64,000 bases of DNA from Amphibalanus amphitrite (GCF_019059575.1 NW_024883404.1:1-64000); one strand, 5' to 3'. Shown: positions 50,729 to 62,760, numbered from the stretch's first letter. The notes: generated by a model not told the origin, from the letters alone. Translations and numbers: made by a program.

Positions 50729-53700
50729 CTGAAACAAGGATGAGGCGTGTGTAAAATGTTTTGTTTAAGACGATACTTATTTATTGTGTCAAGTTCAACT
50801 CACGGCAGCAAGCAAAATCAAACAGCTACCTCGAACTTTTTCTTCATTCGGTAGGAATGCGGAAAACCTACATTTTTTTTCTTCAAATGAGACAGGGGAA
50901 GCCAACTATTCCAAGGACTCTACGACCAAGCACATTTCTGACCATGAAACTCATACTGACAATCACAGCGATTAATCCCTGATACAAATCTAGCCACCGC
51001 AGCTTATCCGCCGGTCAGTCACTGACTCCATTGTGTAGCCCATCCCAGCAGTGTATCGCTGGCCACCCACGGGTAGCCCTGAACATGTTACTCAGTAACT
51101 TACCCTCGGGCAGGTGGGAGCGTTCGTCGACGTGGCCCGACGGCTCCTGGCGGGCACAGCCCTGGAACAAACCGAACTGCACTCAATGCATGTCGCCAGT
51201 CACAGGTGAAAGTCGGCAGTCGACAGCGCCCCACCCGATAGGTGACGATCCACAGTGAACAGCTCTAGTCACCCCATAGCAGTCGGATCATGGGTGCGAG
51301 TCAACACTCCACAGTCTACAGCGTCTCAGTCAGCAGGGTTTGATGGGTGAGGGTCCACACTTTACACAGCACCCTACCAGACAGGAGGGCTAGGTTCGGG
51401 ATAAATAGTCAACAGCAATTTACACTGTAGCCGAGTGATGAGCCAGGACTCTGAATTGATTATCAGACGACTGGTTCGGGTTTTCACGTATAACAAGAAC
51501 GTCAGTTGCACTGCGAGCTTCCGAAATTTCGTCCGACCTCCGACTCGCACGTACAGCCTATTATGAATGGAACAGTCCGGCTCATTATGGATGGAATACT
51601 TTGCAAATGGCGCCTGCGTCTCGTTGAGTTCAAAGGGTCCGTGAAACAAGATTTGTCGTTATGATTGTCCTGATGATATGAGTTGCATGGTAGCGTGAGT
51701 CACTCAACTGATCCAAGTTGACATTTCTATTGAGATTACATGCAAACAAAAATATTAATTCTAAAATAGACTTCACGGACGGCTAAATGTCAAACGGTAT
51801 AGCTGGGCGCATTGATTAACACCATACGTTCAATCAATACGCCCCCGGAAACGGCAAACCAGCGTATCAGACACACCACATGCGAGAGCCCCAATCAAGC
51901 ATTTAGAATGCCTTGTTAGTGGCTGGTGCCATCATCAGGGAGCGGTGTGATTCGTTTTCGGTCTTAAAATAGACAGGTTTACATGTGACTCAGTAGGTAA
52001 TTGATCTAAGACCATCGCACGGAACGATATTCCAAATCCATTCAATCCGTCATAATACTATTGTTAAAACCAGTATAACGCCTTTTGGGGCGACTAACGG
52101 AGCGAGCGAGAGGGTGAGCCTTGCACGTGCGAAATTTCGAGGGGGTACCTCCAGCTGACTTGTGCACGGCACCCTACTAACCGGTCTCTAGCGATGTGCC
52201 AAATTTGAGCACAATCGGCTCAGCCGTTCTCGAGATCTGGAAGCGGCACCCTGCACGTGCGCACGTGCAAAACGGGTCCCAACTGACTTTTGCACAGCAC
52301 CCTACTAACCGGTCCCTAGCCATGTACCAAATTTGAGCGCCATCGGTCCAGCTGTTCTCAAGATCTGGAATCGACCCCTGCACGTGCGCACGTGCAGCAG
52401 CACCCCAACTCTGGCACATGGATATGCATTGCCTAGTAGATGCCTACCTACATGCCAACCTTCAGCGCAATCGGCCAAGTAGTTACCGAGATATTGCAAC
52501 AATTAAAAAAATGACACCTTTTCGTTTTGCACGTGGCACGTGCATAAGGGGTCACCCACATGCATCGGGAATAGTCCAATACTTGGTAGAAGGAATGAAG
52601 CTACCCTACAAAAATTACCGCGTGTAAATCGGTCAAGTGGTTGCTGAGATATAAGCGTCGCAAAATCGTGACCACGGCCGGCCGGTCGGCCGGCCGCTCA
52701 TACTCAGAAATTTCCGTTAATCTAAGGAAAGACTCCGCTCGCTTCGCTCGCTCCGTAACTATCCTCTCTTTGATCTCCCTTCCCCCGTTCCCCTCCCATG
52801 AGGCTCACGCGCTGCGGCAGGCGGCGTTGAAGTCGGAGCGCGCTCCTGGCTGACAACTGTTGACGGGCGCCCCTCCGCCAAACACAGCCCGTCGAAAGCG
52901 GGCGCCGCTGTGACCCGGGGTCGTGTCGGGCTCGAACACCTCCGTGACATCACGCCGGCGACGCGACACGGTCGCCTCGTCAGAGATGCAGGCGACCGTC
53001 AGCGAGTCGGTGAGGAAACCCCAGACGCCCGGCACGGTGACGTTGTTCTCGGTACGCTCGCAGAACTGTCGGAGGAAGACAACGGCGGTGAGTTATCTTG
53101 GCTGAGACTATAAACACTGATGGACCTTAGTGTCTAAAGTCTTAGTTTTTTTTTAGGACTAATGCCGGCTTCCGTTTGGGCTTGACGTCTTCCGTGGTTA
53201 AGAGGCGGCACCAAGCACAATGTGAGTAATCATTACATATCATCTAGCTTAAATCCAGATACTATATGAGGCCCGGCAATCTTTCTCACAACATCGACCA
53301 CTGCGTAACGAACGGAGAAAAGCAGAGAAGGATTTAACGGGACAGAACAGAACAGAAAAAAATCGATAAAAACAAGGATGTAAAAAAGAACAGAAACAAA
53401 AAAGAGAAAATAGAACAGTGGAGATGTGACGCACCCCTCCGAAGAAGGAGCATCCCTTCCCTCCAGGCAGCTGGACGGGCCGGGTCCTCGGGCACGGTGT
53501 GGGCAGACAGCGGAACTCGAAGCGCGTGTTGAACTGGTGCGCCAGCCCGGACGGACAGCCGTCGTGGCTGAAGATGAGCTGGCAGACGCCGCAGCGGTCC
53601 GGGTACCAGCCGTCGTCGCAGCCGCACACAGACTCGCCGGAGGCGGTCACCTGAATCAGCCGGTCACCTGGTGGAGAGGGTGGCAGAGGGGTCAGAGGGA

Positions 53701-56700
53701 GGTCACCTTTTGGGGAGGGGTGGCAGAGGGGTCAGAGGAGGTCACCTGGTGGAGAGGGGTGGCAGAGGGGTCAGAGGAGGTCACCTGGTGGAGAGGGGTG
53801 GCAGTGAGGTCAGAGGAGGTCACCTGGTGGAGAGGGTGGCGGAATGGTCAATGAGCTCATGAACAGAAGTGAACAAAAGTACAAGCGTACTGATGCATAA
53901 GTGCGCGTCATTAAGTCGTCTTTCGGCGGCGGGCGGGGTTTGGCGAACGTTGTTGTTGACTAGCGTACAGTTTAAGTGTAGTGGACTGCAGATACGATGC
54001 AGTTCTTACGGTTCATTTCCAGTATGTCATAACTTTTGCACAATAGGAAGAGCACGCAATCGTCACACAACGTAGCCTTAGAACATTCCCACTCAGTAAA
54101 GTTGCGATTGGGACTCTGGATAAATTCTGAGGCACTCCCTAGAATAGTACCTAAAACATGGCACGTAGTAACACAATCATGAACAATGAACACCGAAGCG
54201 ATATGCCAAATTCGTACCTGTCTTGCAGGACCTATTTGGTACGCACCTGGACAAAAGTCGACCTCGAACTGGTCGTGACATAGCCCATCCGCCTCCACGA
54301 AGGCCGTTCCGACAGGGCAGAGCCGCTCCTGACACGTCCCCTGGAGCGTGCACATACGTCAGTTGTAACAGGCCTGGCTTACATTGCTGGTATGCATGCA
54401 TGACGTTTCATTGTAAATGAATCTTTTCGGGGTCTGTTATGGGGCTTGGGTCGCTTTGTGAGGTAAATGGCTCCATGGTAACGCATAAGGCACCTGTGTG
54501 CGCGCAGAGCCTGACATAAATGAACCAGGTGAAGCTGGTAGGTTTAAGCTGAGTGGAACGCATTTTCATCAGTACAGGGTGTCTCAAAAAAGTGTCACGG
54601 TTTTGAACATCTCCCATTTCCTAACTACATGACCTACATCGTTCAAATTTTCCTGAATTAGTGGCAATAGTATGACATTTTGTGTGGCAGAATTTCAAGC
54701 TCTTAGGCAAAATGGTTTTTGCACCGGAACAAAAATAAAAAAATCTCAATTTTGGGTGCTATAGGAGATGGTATACGTCACTGTCTGCCGACGATTTCGG
54801 TAAGACTTCGGCTTTTGCTTGTTGCACCCAGCAACGTGCTCGTCAGTAATTATCTACAACTATAAGAAACCAAAAAACGCCATGCAAAACAGACAATGGA
54901 ATCGCAATCACCCATTAGTCTCAGGACAGCGCGGTTGCCATGCCTGACTCTTCCGTCAAAAGCTGCAGTCGCTGACACCGTGCAAAGGACTTGACACACT
55001 GCACATTGCGCACACCCAGAAGTTCTGCATGTTTGAGTAGGAACTTTAAAACTGTCCATCAGCTATCCTTTCTTCTCTTTATGTGTTTCGGAACAAAACC
55101 GATTAGAGGATTTTGCCATCAAAGATGCCGTCGACTGTCGAAGCATGGAAACTCGCGTCGTCTGAAAATCAGTGTTGATCGTTGTCCATGTTTGTGGCTG
55201 TGTTTCAGCTTGCTGCTGTGCTTCAGATGGCAGCTGTAGGTACACGGAGTTCTTACATATATAGGTTTCAAAAATGTATTGATGAGCTTGTTTCTGGATT
55301 CATCAGGCGAAAGGGGCCCAGACTCTTCAGGTTCGACGGCAGGCCGTGACGTACCATATCCTACAGCACGAAAATTGAGCTTTTTTATTTTTTCTTCTAG
55401 TATTAAAACCATTCTGCCTAGGAACTCGTAATTTTACCACGCAAAGTGTCAAAACATTGCTACTAAATCTGGAAAATTTGAATGATGTAGGCCTTATGGT
55501 TACGAAACGGGAGATGTTCAAAACCGTGACCCTTTTTTGAGACACCCTGTACTGACTGAGGTTGTCGAACCCAATACCCATTTTCATTTAGTGAGAAATG
55601 CTGATTACCATTTCCGCCTCGTTTACTTACCACATTGGTGACGTTGTCGAACAGGATCCACTGGTTTTCGCTGCAGGATCCTCGCTCCAGGGCGCGGATA
55701 CAGGGTCCGTCCAGACTGCCGAACCGGATCTGGTCCCGGGGACAGCCGGTACTCGGCACCTCCGGGCCTGAAACGGTACGAGAAGTTAGAGTCGGCTCCT
55801 CCGGGCCTGAAACGGTACACGGCAGTTACAGTCGGCTCCTCCGGGCCTGAAACGGTACAAGCTCAGCTGAAAACGGCGCACACATTCGGAGTCCACAGTC
55901 GCCATGTGTCAACTGAAAACTGAATGCAGTATAAAAAATATGGTAGCAGAACATAGGCTCCCCTAAAGCATTATGCTTTGTTTGAATGAATACTGAAATG
56001 CCCATGCCATGCATCTTCGTTTGCAGTGACCAACAGCGAAAACTATAGTTCTTGTTAACTGCATTCATTCATCCGGCAATGTTAATCCAGCCTGGTCTTG
56101 ACCCAACGCTGGCTTTTGTATCGTGTCATGTGACCATGACATGAGCGGACGGATACGGGTCGATGTCGTGACATTTGGACGTAACGTGCGGCCGCCGATG
56201 AATTATAGCGGTCATGATCGCGCTTGTTGATGGATAAGGACGCCGCCTGTATCAAAGAAGAAATATTTCAGTAAACGAAGCATGCAACAAACTTTTTCAA
56301 AGAATTTTGAATCAACATGTCAGCTATAATTTATGCTTGATGCTACAACATACGCAGAGAAGTTGTGTACGGAATGACCTAATCACTATTGAACCAGAAA
56401 GTGCCGCTTCCATCCATGTAATATGAGCCTCCCACAGGGCGCACATAATAACCCCCCTCCCTTCCCTGTTCATAGTTTCGACTCACCGATGACTGGGATG
56501 TTGTACGGGATGAGCCTCAGGTCGAACTCAGCCTCCAGGTCCACGATCTTCTTGCACAACTTTCTGCGCGAGTGACCGGGCAGCTTGCCGAAGTTGGGGC
56601 CGAACACGGTGCTTTTCGGCACCTTAGACGAGGTATCCTGTGGGCTGCTCACTCCCACACTGCGACTTGTACCCGTGGTTGTGATGCTCGTGTGCGGTAG

Positions 56701-57666
56701 GAAACTGGTTCCACCGGTGCTCCCACGCTGGCTGTCGAAGCTGGTTGCAGGGATGGTGTCGAAGCTGTGGGATAGACTGGTGAAGGCGGGTGTCTTGGAG
56801 ATGGTGGTTGTGAAGCTAGAGTCGGGTCCGCTAACGAAGTTTGTGATCTTCCTAGGCTCTGAGATTGTGGAATGACTAAAGCCGATGTCAGAGTTTTGAT
56901 GAAATCCTGTGTTGAAATTAGGGGTAGGTGTGCCTATGAAGCCAGAGTTAACGTCAGTGCTAGTCAGAAACTGGGAGTTGGAATTCGTTCCATCGATAAA
57001 ACCAGAGGTTGACTGTGTTCCAGAATCAAACCCGCTGTAGGTGGTCAACTCAGGGCCGAAGACAAATTCATTCTGAGGAGGATTAGGACTAGAGTCGCCG
57101 AGAGAGCTTGAGATGAATGTGCCACCGCCGGTGGTGCCGTCGTAGGTAGAGCTCGTCACGATGCCGCCTCCCGTGCTCAGCTGAGACCCGAAGTCAGATC
57201 CCGAGTCGGAGACATACGCGGGGCTGGAGTTGGTGTCAGAATGGATAGAGGTTGTGCCTGTGCTGGTGCCGGTGCTGGTGACCGGTCCCGGAGAGATGGT
57301 GATGGTGCCGCCGAACCCGGATATTGTGATGACCGGACCCCGGCTGAGCCCGGGCCGGTCGCTGTAGCTGGACGTTGAGCCCGCGCCGAGCGGGCTGATG
57401 ACCACGGAGCCGTCGCTGTCGCCGCCGGAGCTGAACCCGTTGAAGCCGTTGCTGCGCTGATCTGGAACATGTACGATGTGCTGCACCTGGCTGGGTCCTT
57501 GGTATCGACCCTGCGCGCTGCGACCCAACGGTGGCAGGAAGGCCGACTGTCTGTAGGCCGGTTCAGACTGCACCACAGGCACCAGCGGCGTCACCAACAC
57601 CAACACCAGCACCAGCGCGACTGGTGCCACACGGCACGACGCGCCTTTAGGTGTTGCAGGTGGCAT
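50672..57666 (-). CDS. complete 7-exon gene for a 671-aa secreted cysteine-rich protein (DUF4789-like)
   Basis: Exons in transcript order: 57666-56487, 55767-55631, 54340-54247, 53667-53435, 53065-52809, 51161-51104, 50728-50672 (TGA). Phases match at all six junctions. Residues 1-34 are a signal peptide with a VALVLVLVLV core. Residues about 60-360 are Ser/Thr/Gly-rich low complexity. Residues about 375-550 hold paired cysteines in the pattern GPC, GSC...W, C...C, CPGD and CGCDDGW, like arthropod DUF4789 proteins (recalled, not searched). Furin-like sites RRRR (583-586) and RFRR (604-607) suggest cleavage of a C-terminal peptide. The last exon restores a CPRGG...NGKC motif. It is probably extracellular or cuticle-associated; function unknown. 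Confidence 0.75.
51104..51161 (-). CDS. secreted gene exon 6
   Basis: 19 codons plus one base. In the phase set by exon 5 it reads AVPARSRRATSTNAPTCPR, ending at AGG|GTAAGT. Another frame (GCARQEPSGHVDERSHLPE) is also open. The first is preferred because it joins exons 5 and 7 in phase and creates CPRGG...GKC. Confidence 0.6.
52064..52758 (-). mobile_element. CACGTG-rich element, copy 2 (inverted)
   Basis: High-identity inverted copy of 42842-43547 with a shorter GGCC run containing one GGTCGG variant. It lies in intron 5 of the secreted-protein gene, about 50 bp past the donor. Confidence 0.75.
52809..53065 (-). CDS. secreted gene exon 5, furin-site region
   Basis: It encodes FCERTENNVTVPGVWGFLTD, then a hydrophobic LTVACISDE stretch, VSRRRRD, GARFRRAVFGGG and CQPGARSDFNAACRS. 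Two RxxR sites suggest proprotein processing. I place the donor at GC|GTGAGC (52808). Reading through gives TGA at once, so an alternative short form ending here is possible. Confidence 0.75.
53435..53667 (-). CDS. secreted gene exon 4, cysteine-rich
   Basis: It encodes GDRLIQVTASGESVCGCDDG, then WYPDRCGVCQLIFSHDGCPS and onwards to GKGCSFFGG. The acceptor was chosen as CTCCACCAG (53668) because phase 1 from exon 3 then gives CPGDRLIQ. The alternative TGATTCAG acceptor 18 bp downstream leaves the coding frame out of register. Donor GTGCGT. Confidence 0.8.
53662..53842 (-). repeat. 39-bp minisatellite duplicating the secreted gene exon 4 acceptor
   Basis: Five copies start with GGTCACC at 53662, 53701, 53740, 53779 and 53818. 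On the minus strand the unit is CCCTCTCCACCAG|GTGACC, the exon 4 acceptor plus the first exon bases. The 53701 copy has lost the AG context (CACCTTTTGG). Confidence 0.85.
54247..54340 (-). CDS. secreted gene exon 3, cysteine module
   Basis: It encodes GTCQERLCPVGTAFVEADGL, then CHDQFEVDFCP. It ends in phase 1 (CCAG|GTGCGT). Four cysteines in 31 residues. A TA-flanked mariner-like element fills the intron before it. Confidence 0.8.
54575..55549. mobile_element. mariner/Tc1-like element flanked by TA
   Basis: Ends CAGGGTGTCTCAAAAAAG and their inverse CTTTTTTGAGACACCCTG-like sequence extend about 40 bp (TGTTCAAAACCGTGAC on the right) with one or two mismatches. TA at 54573-54574 and 55550-55551 is the expected duplication. 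No intact transposase was recognised. It lies within intron 2 of the secreted-protein gene. Confidence 0.75.
55631..55767 (-). CDS. secreted gene exon 2, cysteine module
   Basis: It encodes GPEVPSTGCPRDQIRFGSLD, GPCIRALERGSC and QWILFDNVTNV. The GPC...GSC...W spacing is what suggests DUF4789. One N-glycosylation sequon (NVT). The acceptor GTTTCAG and flanks are repeated three times with a 39-40-bp period. Confidence 0.8.
55759..55860 (-). repeat. 39-40-bp minisatellite duplicating the secreted gene exon 2 acceptor
   Basis: CCTCCGGGCCTGAAACGGTA starts near 55759 (first copy differs at its first bases), 55798 and 55838. On the minus strand each reads ACCGTTTCAG|GCCCGGAGG, the true acceptor with the first bases of exon 2. 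Confidence 0.85.
56487..57666 (-). CDS. secreted gene exon 1: signal peptide and Ser/Thr/Gly-rich region
   Basis: A single 1,180-bp exon with 393 codons. It starts MPPATPKGASCRVAP, runs through a hydrophobic core and reaches a likely cleavage after VVQS. Gly/Ser/Thr-rich imperfect repeats (TSTGTSTGTTS, SGFGG, FDSGTQ) follow, then a more ordered KLCKKIVDLEAEFDLRLIPY. It ends in phase 1 (ATCG|GTGAGT). The composition suggests an extended, possibly O-glycosylated stalk. Confidence 0.8.
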
Positions 57667-58599
57667 CGCGGCTGCAGTGAGACGAACAGGACGGCAGAGT
57701 CAGCTATTCGCGCGTGGCTGGCCAGTGACAGTTCTTCCAGTCAGCTCCTGTGTTCCTCCCTGATCACAGTTGCCGAAAAGCCGTTGTTCCTAGTTGGGTA
57801 GCCTGCAAACAAGAACACTGGCGGTCGCAGCCGCTGGCAAAAGGGGGGGCCAAAGTCACACTCGCGGGACATAACATTTATCCGTTACCGGAGGGGGGGG
57901 GGGGTGATCGGCTAATTTTTTACGCCCACGAGGCGCCGAAAAAGTTGGCATTACTTATGCTTCATCCACCTCATTCTTGCGTGAAATCTTTAAGCTCAAT
58001 TTAAGGCAAAATCACCAGTTCCATTTCCCGTCCCACGGTGTTTCCACCGGTCGGGCCACTGCACCATGGCGACGGATCGGTGTAGCATATACTGGAAGGT
58101 CGGGCACGCGGATTCATGACCTTACCACTATAAAACAATTCGGAAAAGCACAGATACCTCTTGCTTTGAACAAGCATGTGAAACCCAGAGAGCATTTTCA
58201 AACCATGACATTTACCCATATACATATATATGTAGATGTGTAGCGGCGGGAGAAAGTAGGTACACCGACCTCTGGAGACCCCCGGCCCCACAGGTTCCTG
58301 GTTTTCAAAATTGGCATCAGAGGGCCGCGCGCGACTCCTGCGGGGCTTCGCAACGGCTCTATTGGGGCTCGGCTCACTCAACCTGTCTTATAGTCCTACT
58401 GCTAAAAAGACTGGCCCTGAGCCCTAAGGACTTCATCAGTCTCTGCCAGCCCCACACATCGGCTCATGGGGTCCTGACGTCGAAATATGAGTGAATCTGC
58501 GCGGGACCATCAGGACGTAAAGTAATCTCGATCAGGACCAACTTAAGGCTGTGCAGGAGTCTGTGTGAGCCCTGTGATCTTCAGAAGCCCACCCATGTA

Positions 58600-59160
58600 T
58601 GTTTTCACTTAGAGGCCAGTTTAGGGCCCTCAGAGACCAGTACAGGGCCTGCAGACTGCACAGGCCAGTAGTTTGAGACCATCAGAGACCGAGTTGAGCT
58701 CTCAGAGGCTAATGTGGGTCCTTACTCATTACAGGCCAACATGGGGCCCTCAGAGGTCAGCGTGGGGCCCTAAGAGACCGGCATGAGCCGTCGTTGAACC
58801 CCAGAGGCCAACAGAGGGCCCTCAAAAGCCAAGATGGGCCCTCCTCAGATGCTAATGCAGGCCCTTAGAGGCCGGCATCGGGTCTTCAGCAGCCAGTGCG
58901 GGGCCCTCATTGGCACCTAAATGTTCGTCTTGGGACACCAGAGACAGCAACAAGGCCATTAGAGACCGGTGTGAGACCCTCAGACGCCGGTTGGGGCCCC
59001 TGAGGCCGGTTAGGGGCCCTCATATGCCAGATGTGGGGCCTCAGAGGTCGATGTGAGCTCTTAGCGGTCAACGTGGGCGCTTGACCGCCACTGAAGTTCC
59101 ATCAGAGGTCAGTGTAGGACGCTCAAAGACCGGTGTGGGAGCTATATTAATAGCTGGACG
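58600..59160. repeat. degenerate about 30-bp GGCCCTCAGAG-type repeat, array 3
   Basis: Units such as GGGGCCCTCAGAGGTCAGCG and GGGCCCTAAGAGACCGGCAT. It is bounded rightward by G-run MITE sequence (59210-59330). Confidence 0.6.
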
Positions 59161-59204
59161 TGGTTTCTTTTTTAGCCTCGTGACGATCGAATCAGGGCCA
59201 GGGC

Positions 59205-59850
59205 CCCATACATCTATGGGGGCCCATCGGTTGCTTGAGGGGGGGGGGGGCAAATGATATGACGGCCCCCTTTATGTGCCTTGGGGGGGGGGCATGGCCC
59301 TGATGCCCCCCCCCCCCCCAGCGACCGCCACTGTGTACACATTACATACAGGCCTCTGAGATTACATACTAGCTCATGCAAACTCTATGCAGGCCCCGGA
59401 GGTCCCACGCTAATCCTTAAGAAACCAAGCCGGCATACGGTCACCACCGGGCTTCTGAGGTGCACAGCACCAACCCATGAGGTCTTATGTGTCGTAGAGC
59501 CACGCTCATTTGGCAGGGCCCACCCGCCACTGGCGAGGAGGGTCTCATGCAAGCCATTGCTGGGCCTACGAGAGCCTCAAGTAAACCCACGCTGATATTT
59601 CATATAAGATCCGGCCATACTCGTGAACCGGTGCCAGCGACGCTGACCGCCAAATTGACAGAATGCGAAACTGAGCCCACTCATGAGTGAAATTTACGTC
59701 CTTTGATGGTGCAAGAGAGAAAATGAAACATACAAAAAGCTTTTCTAGGACTTTTGTTCGATCTGAAAGGTGGGGCCAAAAGATAGTATGGCCCCACCTT
59801 TCAGCACCAAAGGGGGGGCCATGGCCCCCGTGCCCCCCCCCCTGGGACCG
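59205..59850. mobile_element. G-run MITE fragments
   Basis: Two stretches, 59205-59330 and about 59770-59850, have G/C runs around GGCCATGGCCCC and 'CAAATGATATGACGGCC'-type sequence similar to the hAT-like element ends. Boundaries are unclear. Confidence 0.45.
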
Positions 59851-59879
59851 CCTATGAACAAGAACAACATCAGTCAATC

Positions 59880-62660
59880 AATCCATTCGACAAGAAGCAG
59901 TAAGTATGTACATACTGTGCATTGAAAACGATAATAATGACTCGTTTTTAACTGACTATTTTTCACTTTTCTGGTTAACAAATTAGAGAAAACTATATTA
60001 ATCGCATAACGTTTTTAAAAATGCATTCTCTTTTTGCACGTAATGCGTAACTTTATATTCTGTTCCTATTTATTAATTATAATTTCGCTTCCATTTCCTC
60101 ACGCTGCAGTATTTAAACATCGAATTAAAGTGCCTCGCTAAAAGTTGACTGATATTTGATAGTAATGGCATTAGGTGCGATAATCAATATGGATAGGGCT
60201 CAGATGTAGGGATAAGGGATACAGCAGTCAGCCAGCACACTCAAACGGGGCAGCGGCGATTTCAGTCCCCCGAACAGTGCCGCGAATCGTTATCGTCGGA
60301 GGTGGGTGGTTCGTTCGGAGCAGCCTGTAGGGTAGGCTGCACCGCCGCGCACGAATTCAGCCAACGGAGGCGCTGGGTAGACTGTGCCGCCGGGCACGCG
60401 GACTGTGGGAAAACGAGTGACGATTGTCGTGGTCTCTCCGGGCCCACGCAGAAGTAATTTGAGTTAGTCTGCTAAGCCAATAATTCTGAGCCTATGAGAT
60501 CCGTGAATGTATAAATAGGTCCCTATACTAAAGGTCTGATGCTCTAATATTTTATTACCTACTTTCAGGCTACCAAAAAAAGCTTTTGCTGCTTGCTTAC
60601 ACATCCAAATAGTTAATCTGCTTACTGCCTAGCTCTTAGCTCCTATGATCAAACAAGATTAATAAAAACCGGCAACACATTTAGGAACTTTGCTCTCAAA
60701 TGACTAGTTTTATCTTATCTATTGCAATGAGGAGACAGTCCTGGCCATGCATTTTGTCACGACCCCTGGAATGTTGCTTGTTATAAGCTTGGTATTAGTT
60801 TTCAAGATTTCTAGGTTTCAGGTATTTTTTGTCAGCTCCACCTCCTTCAAGGTTGTCTCTGACTTGTACTGATGAACAATTTGAGAACGGCAGCGTCTTA
60901 TGAAGAGTAGCGATATGTTTGAGCTAGATTTGTTACACTATGATGGTAACAGCACGGGCCACGGATGGTTTAAATGTGGCATCTTTTTATAAAGATTATC
61001 GGTTTATTTCAGCATTGATAAATTACCTGATAGATATTTTAATCTGATAACGATAATTTTTTCATGCTAGGCCTCAGTTCTTACTGCATAAGCAAAGAAT
61101 AGCAACGCACTAGGTTTGCAAAGCATGTGAAGTACGACGTACACCTGAATAAACAACGACGATATATCCTTTTCATGGCTTTGGTGCACTAGCAAAAAGA
61201 TAACGTGAATAGCATACAGAAACAACTTAACGGCTGTATCTAGTTGCATCACTTCTTGTTCACTGCAAAAAAGTCAATCTCTAAGCTTCGATTTAGATGG
61301 GAATGAAACATGGGTACGTTAACAGAATTACATGCCGACACTAGCATAATGTATGTATTTTAGAACAGAATGATCCGTTACCCAGTTCACATCCTGTTTC
61401 GTCAGCCATTCATTGAGATTATGCTAAATGGAAATGTACCTACCAGAAAAAAATATGGATGCAAGCGTTATCAGAATTACGGTTCCCTATAAAGTAAAGT
61501 TTTATTATGTAAAGACGATTAATGTAAGCAGAATTTCACCATGTTCAGACTACCTACATATCTTTAAATTAGCCAAAATAGTGCAGATGGGGCACCTGCA
61601 GCTGCAATTTAGAATTCGATATGATTCTTAAGCAGGTATATAGCTCATTAATGATCTTGATAGAGAGCAGGCTGAGTGGAAACTGATATAACGTATAGTT
61701 AAAAAACCCATCCAACTTTAAAACCGTTCTACAGCGCAGAATGTCTACATACAGTTACAGCACTATGACGGTTATTTACATAAATGTCGCGTGTGCGCTA
61801 CGGTAGCTGCCCAGACGGTGGGTGGCACCATGTTGCATGTCTGCCAAGGACCGCTCGCTCGACTTTTGGGCTTGCGTGCCAACGACTGAAGGACTGTCGG
61901 TCTCCGCTCTGCAGTTTGGCAGTATCTGCGTCATTGTTGAGCTACGCTTATGGTGACGAGCCTGCATTCTTACGGCGTGATTGGGTGAGGCCATGGGCCA
62001 CGGAGCTAGTCACAAGCAACTGAGTGAAATGTTTATACAGAAGAGACTTCCACTTTCGAATTCACCTATCTACTTATGCGTCAAAAAACGCGCATTTCAT
62101 ATAGTTGGAAGAGCTGTCATTGAATGCATAACTATCAAATTTATGTAATTTAACATGATTTATGTAATTTAACATGATACATCCCGCAGGGAAAACAGCA
62201 CGAATACAAACTTTGAACATCCATACAAAATAATTTTGTCTGTGCATAGAATCGTAGCTGGTTAGCATTGCCATTGGGCATTGGGCAACAGACTTTTCAT
62301 GAACCATGATGCTTGCGTTATCTGCCGTTGTGGGAGCTTGATTGGCATTATCTTATTTGCAGTTTTGTAATGAATTCTGAGATGTTATTAGTACGGCGGG
62401 GCTGTCAACATTTTTATGATGCAACATAAAGCCGATAAAAGAGTTTTAGCGCTCCTAGAACTGCTAACGATTTAATATCTACTGCTTATGAGTAATGGAA
62501 GCATGGCTGACTTTGACCTTCATTCACACGACCTAAATCCAAGGGTTGCTAATCGTCAAAAACTCATCTCTAGAGGTTAGGTATTTGGATTGGTATTTGA
62601 TATTTGGTATTTGGTATTTGCACTAAAAACATAGCTGACTGAGGTTGGAGGTAGATCGCC
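59880..62660. other. AT-rich stretch without supported genes
   Basis: Mostly AT-rich. At 60300-60410 a short CAGCC/GCCGC(C)GGGCACG duplication is visible, and at 62580-62625 a GGTATTTG microsatellite. No supported exon. Confidence 0.45.
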
Positions 62661-62670
62661 GCAGGCTTAC

Positions 62671-62760
62671 CTGGCAGAAGGCGACGTCCTGAGGATCCGC
62701 CCTCTCCACTGCTATCCACAGGTCGCGACTTATCAACGAGAGGTGGCGAGCCTCGTCAAC
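62671..62760 (-). CDS. possible exon fragment, unrecognised
   Basis: The minus strand reads TSVDEARHLSLISRDLWIAV, then ERADPQDVAFCQ, up to a good donor CAG|GTAAGC at 62670. Upstream the frame stays open but enters a GACGGACA simple repeat, and no convincing acceptor is visible. It could be a 5' exon of a gene running left, or chance. Confidence 0.25.
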
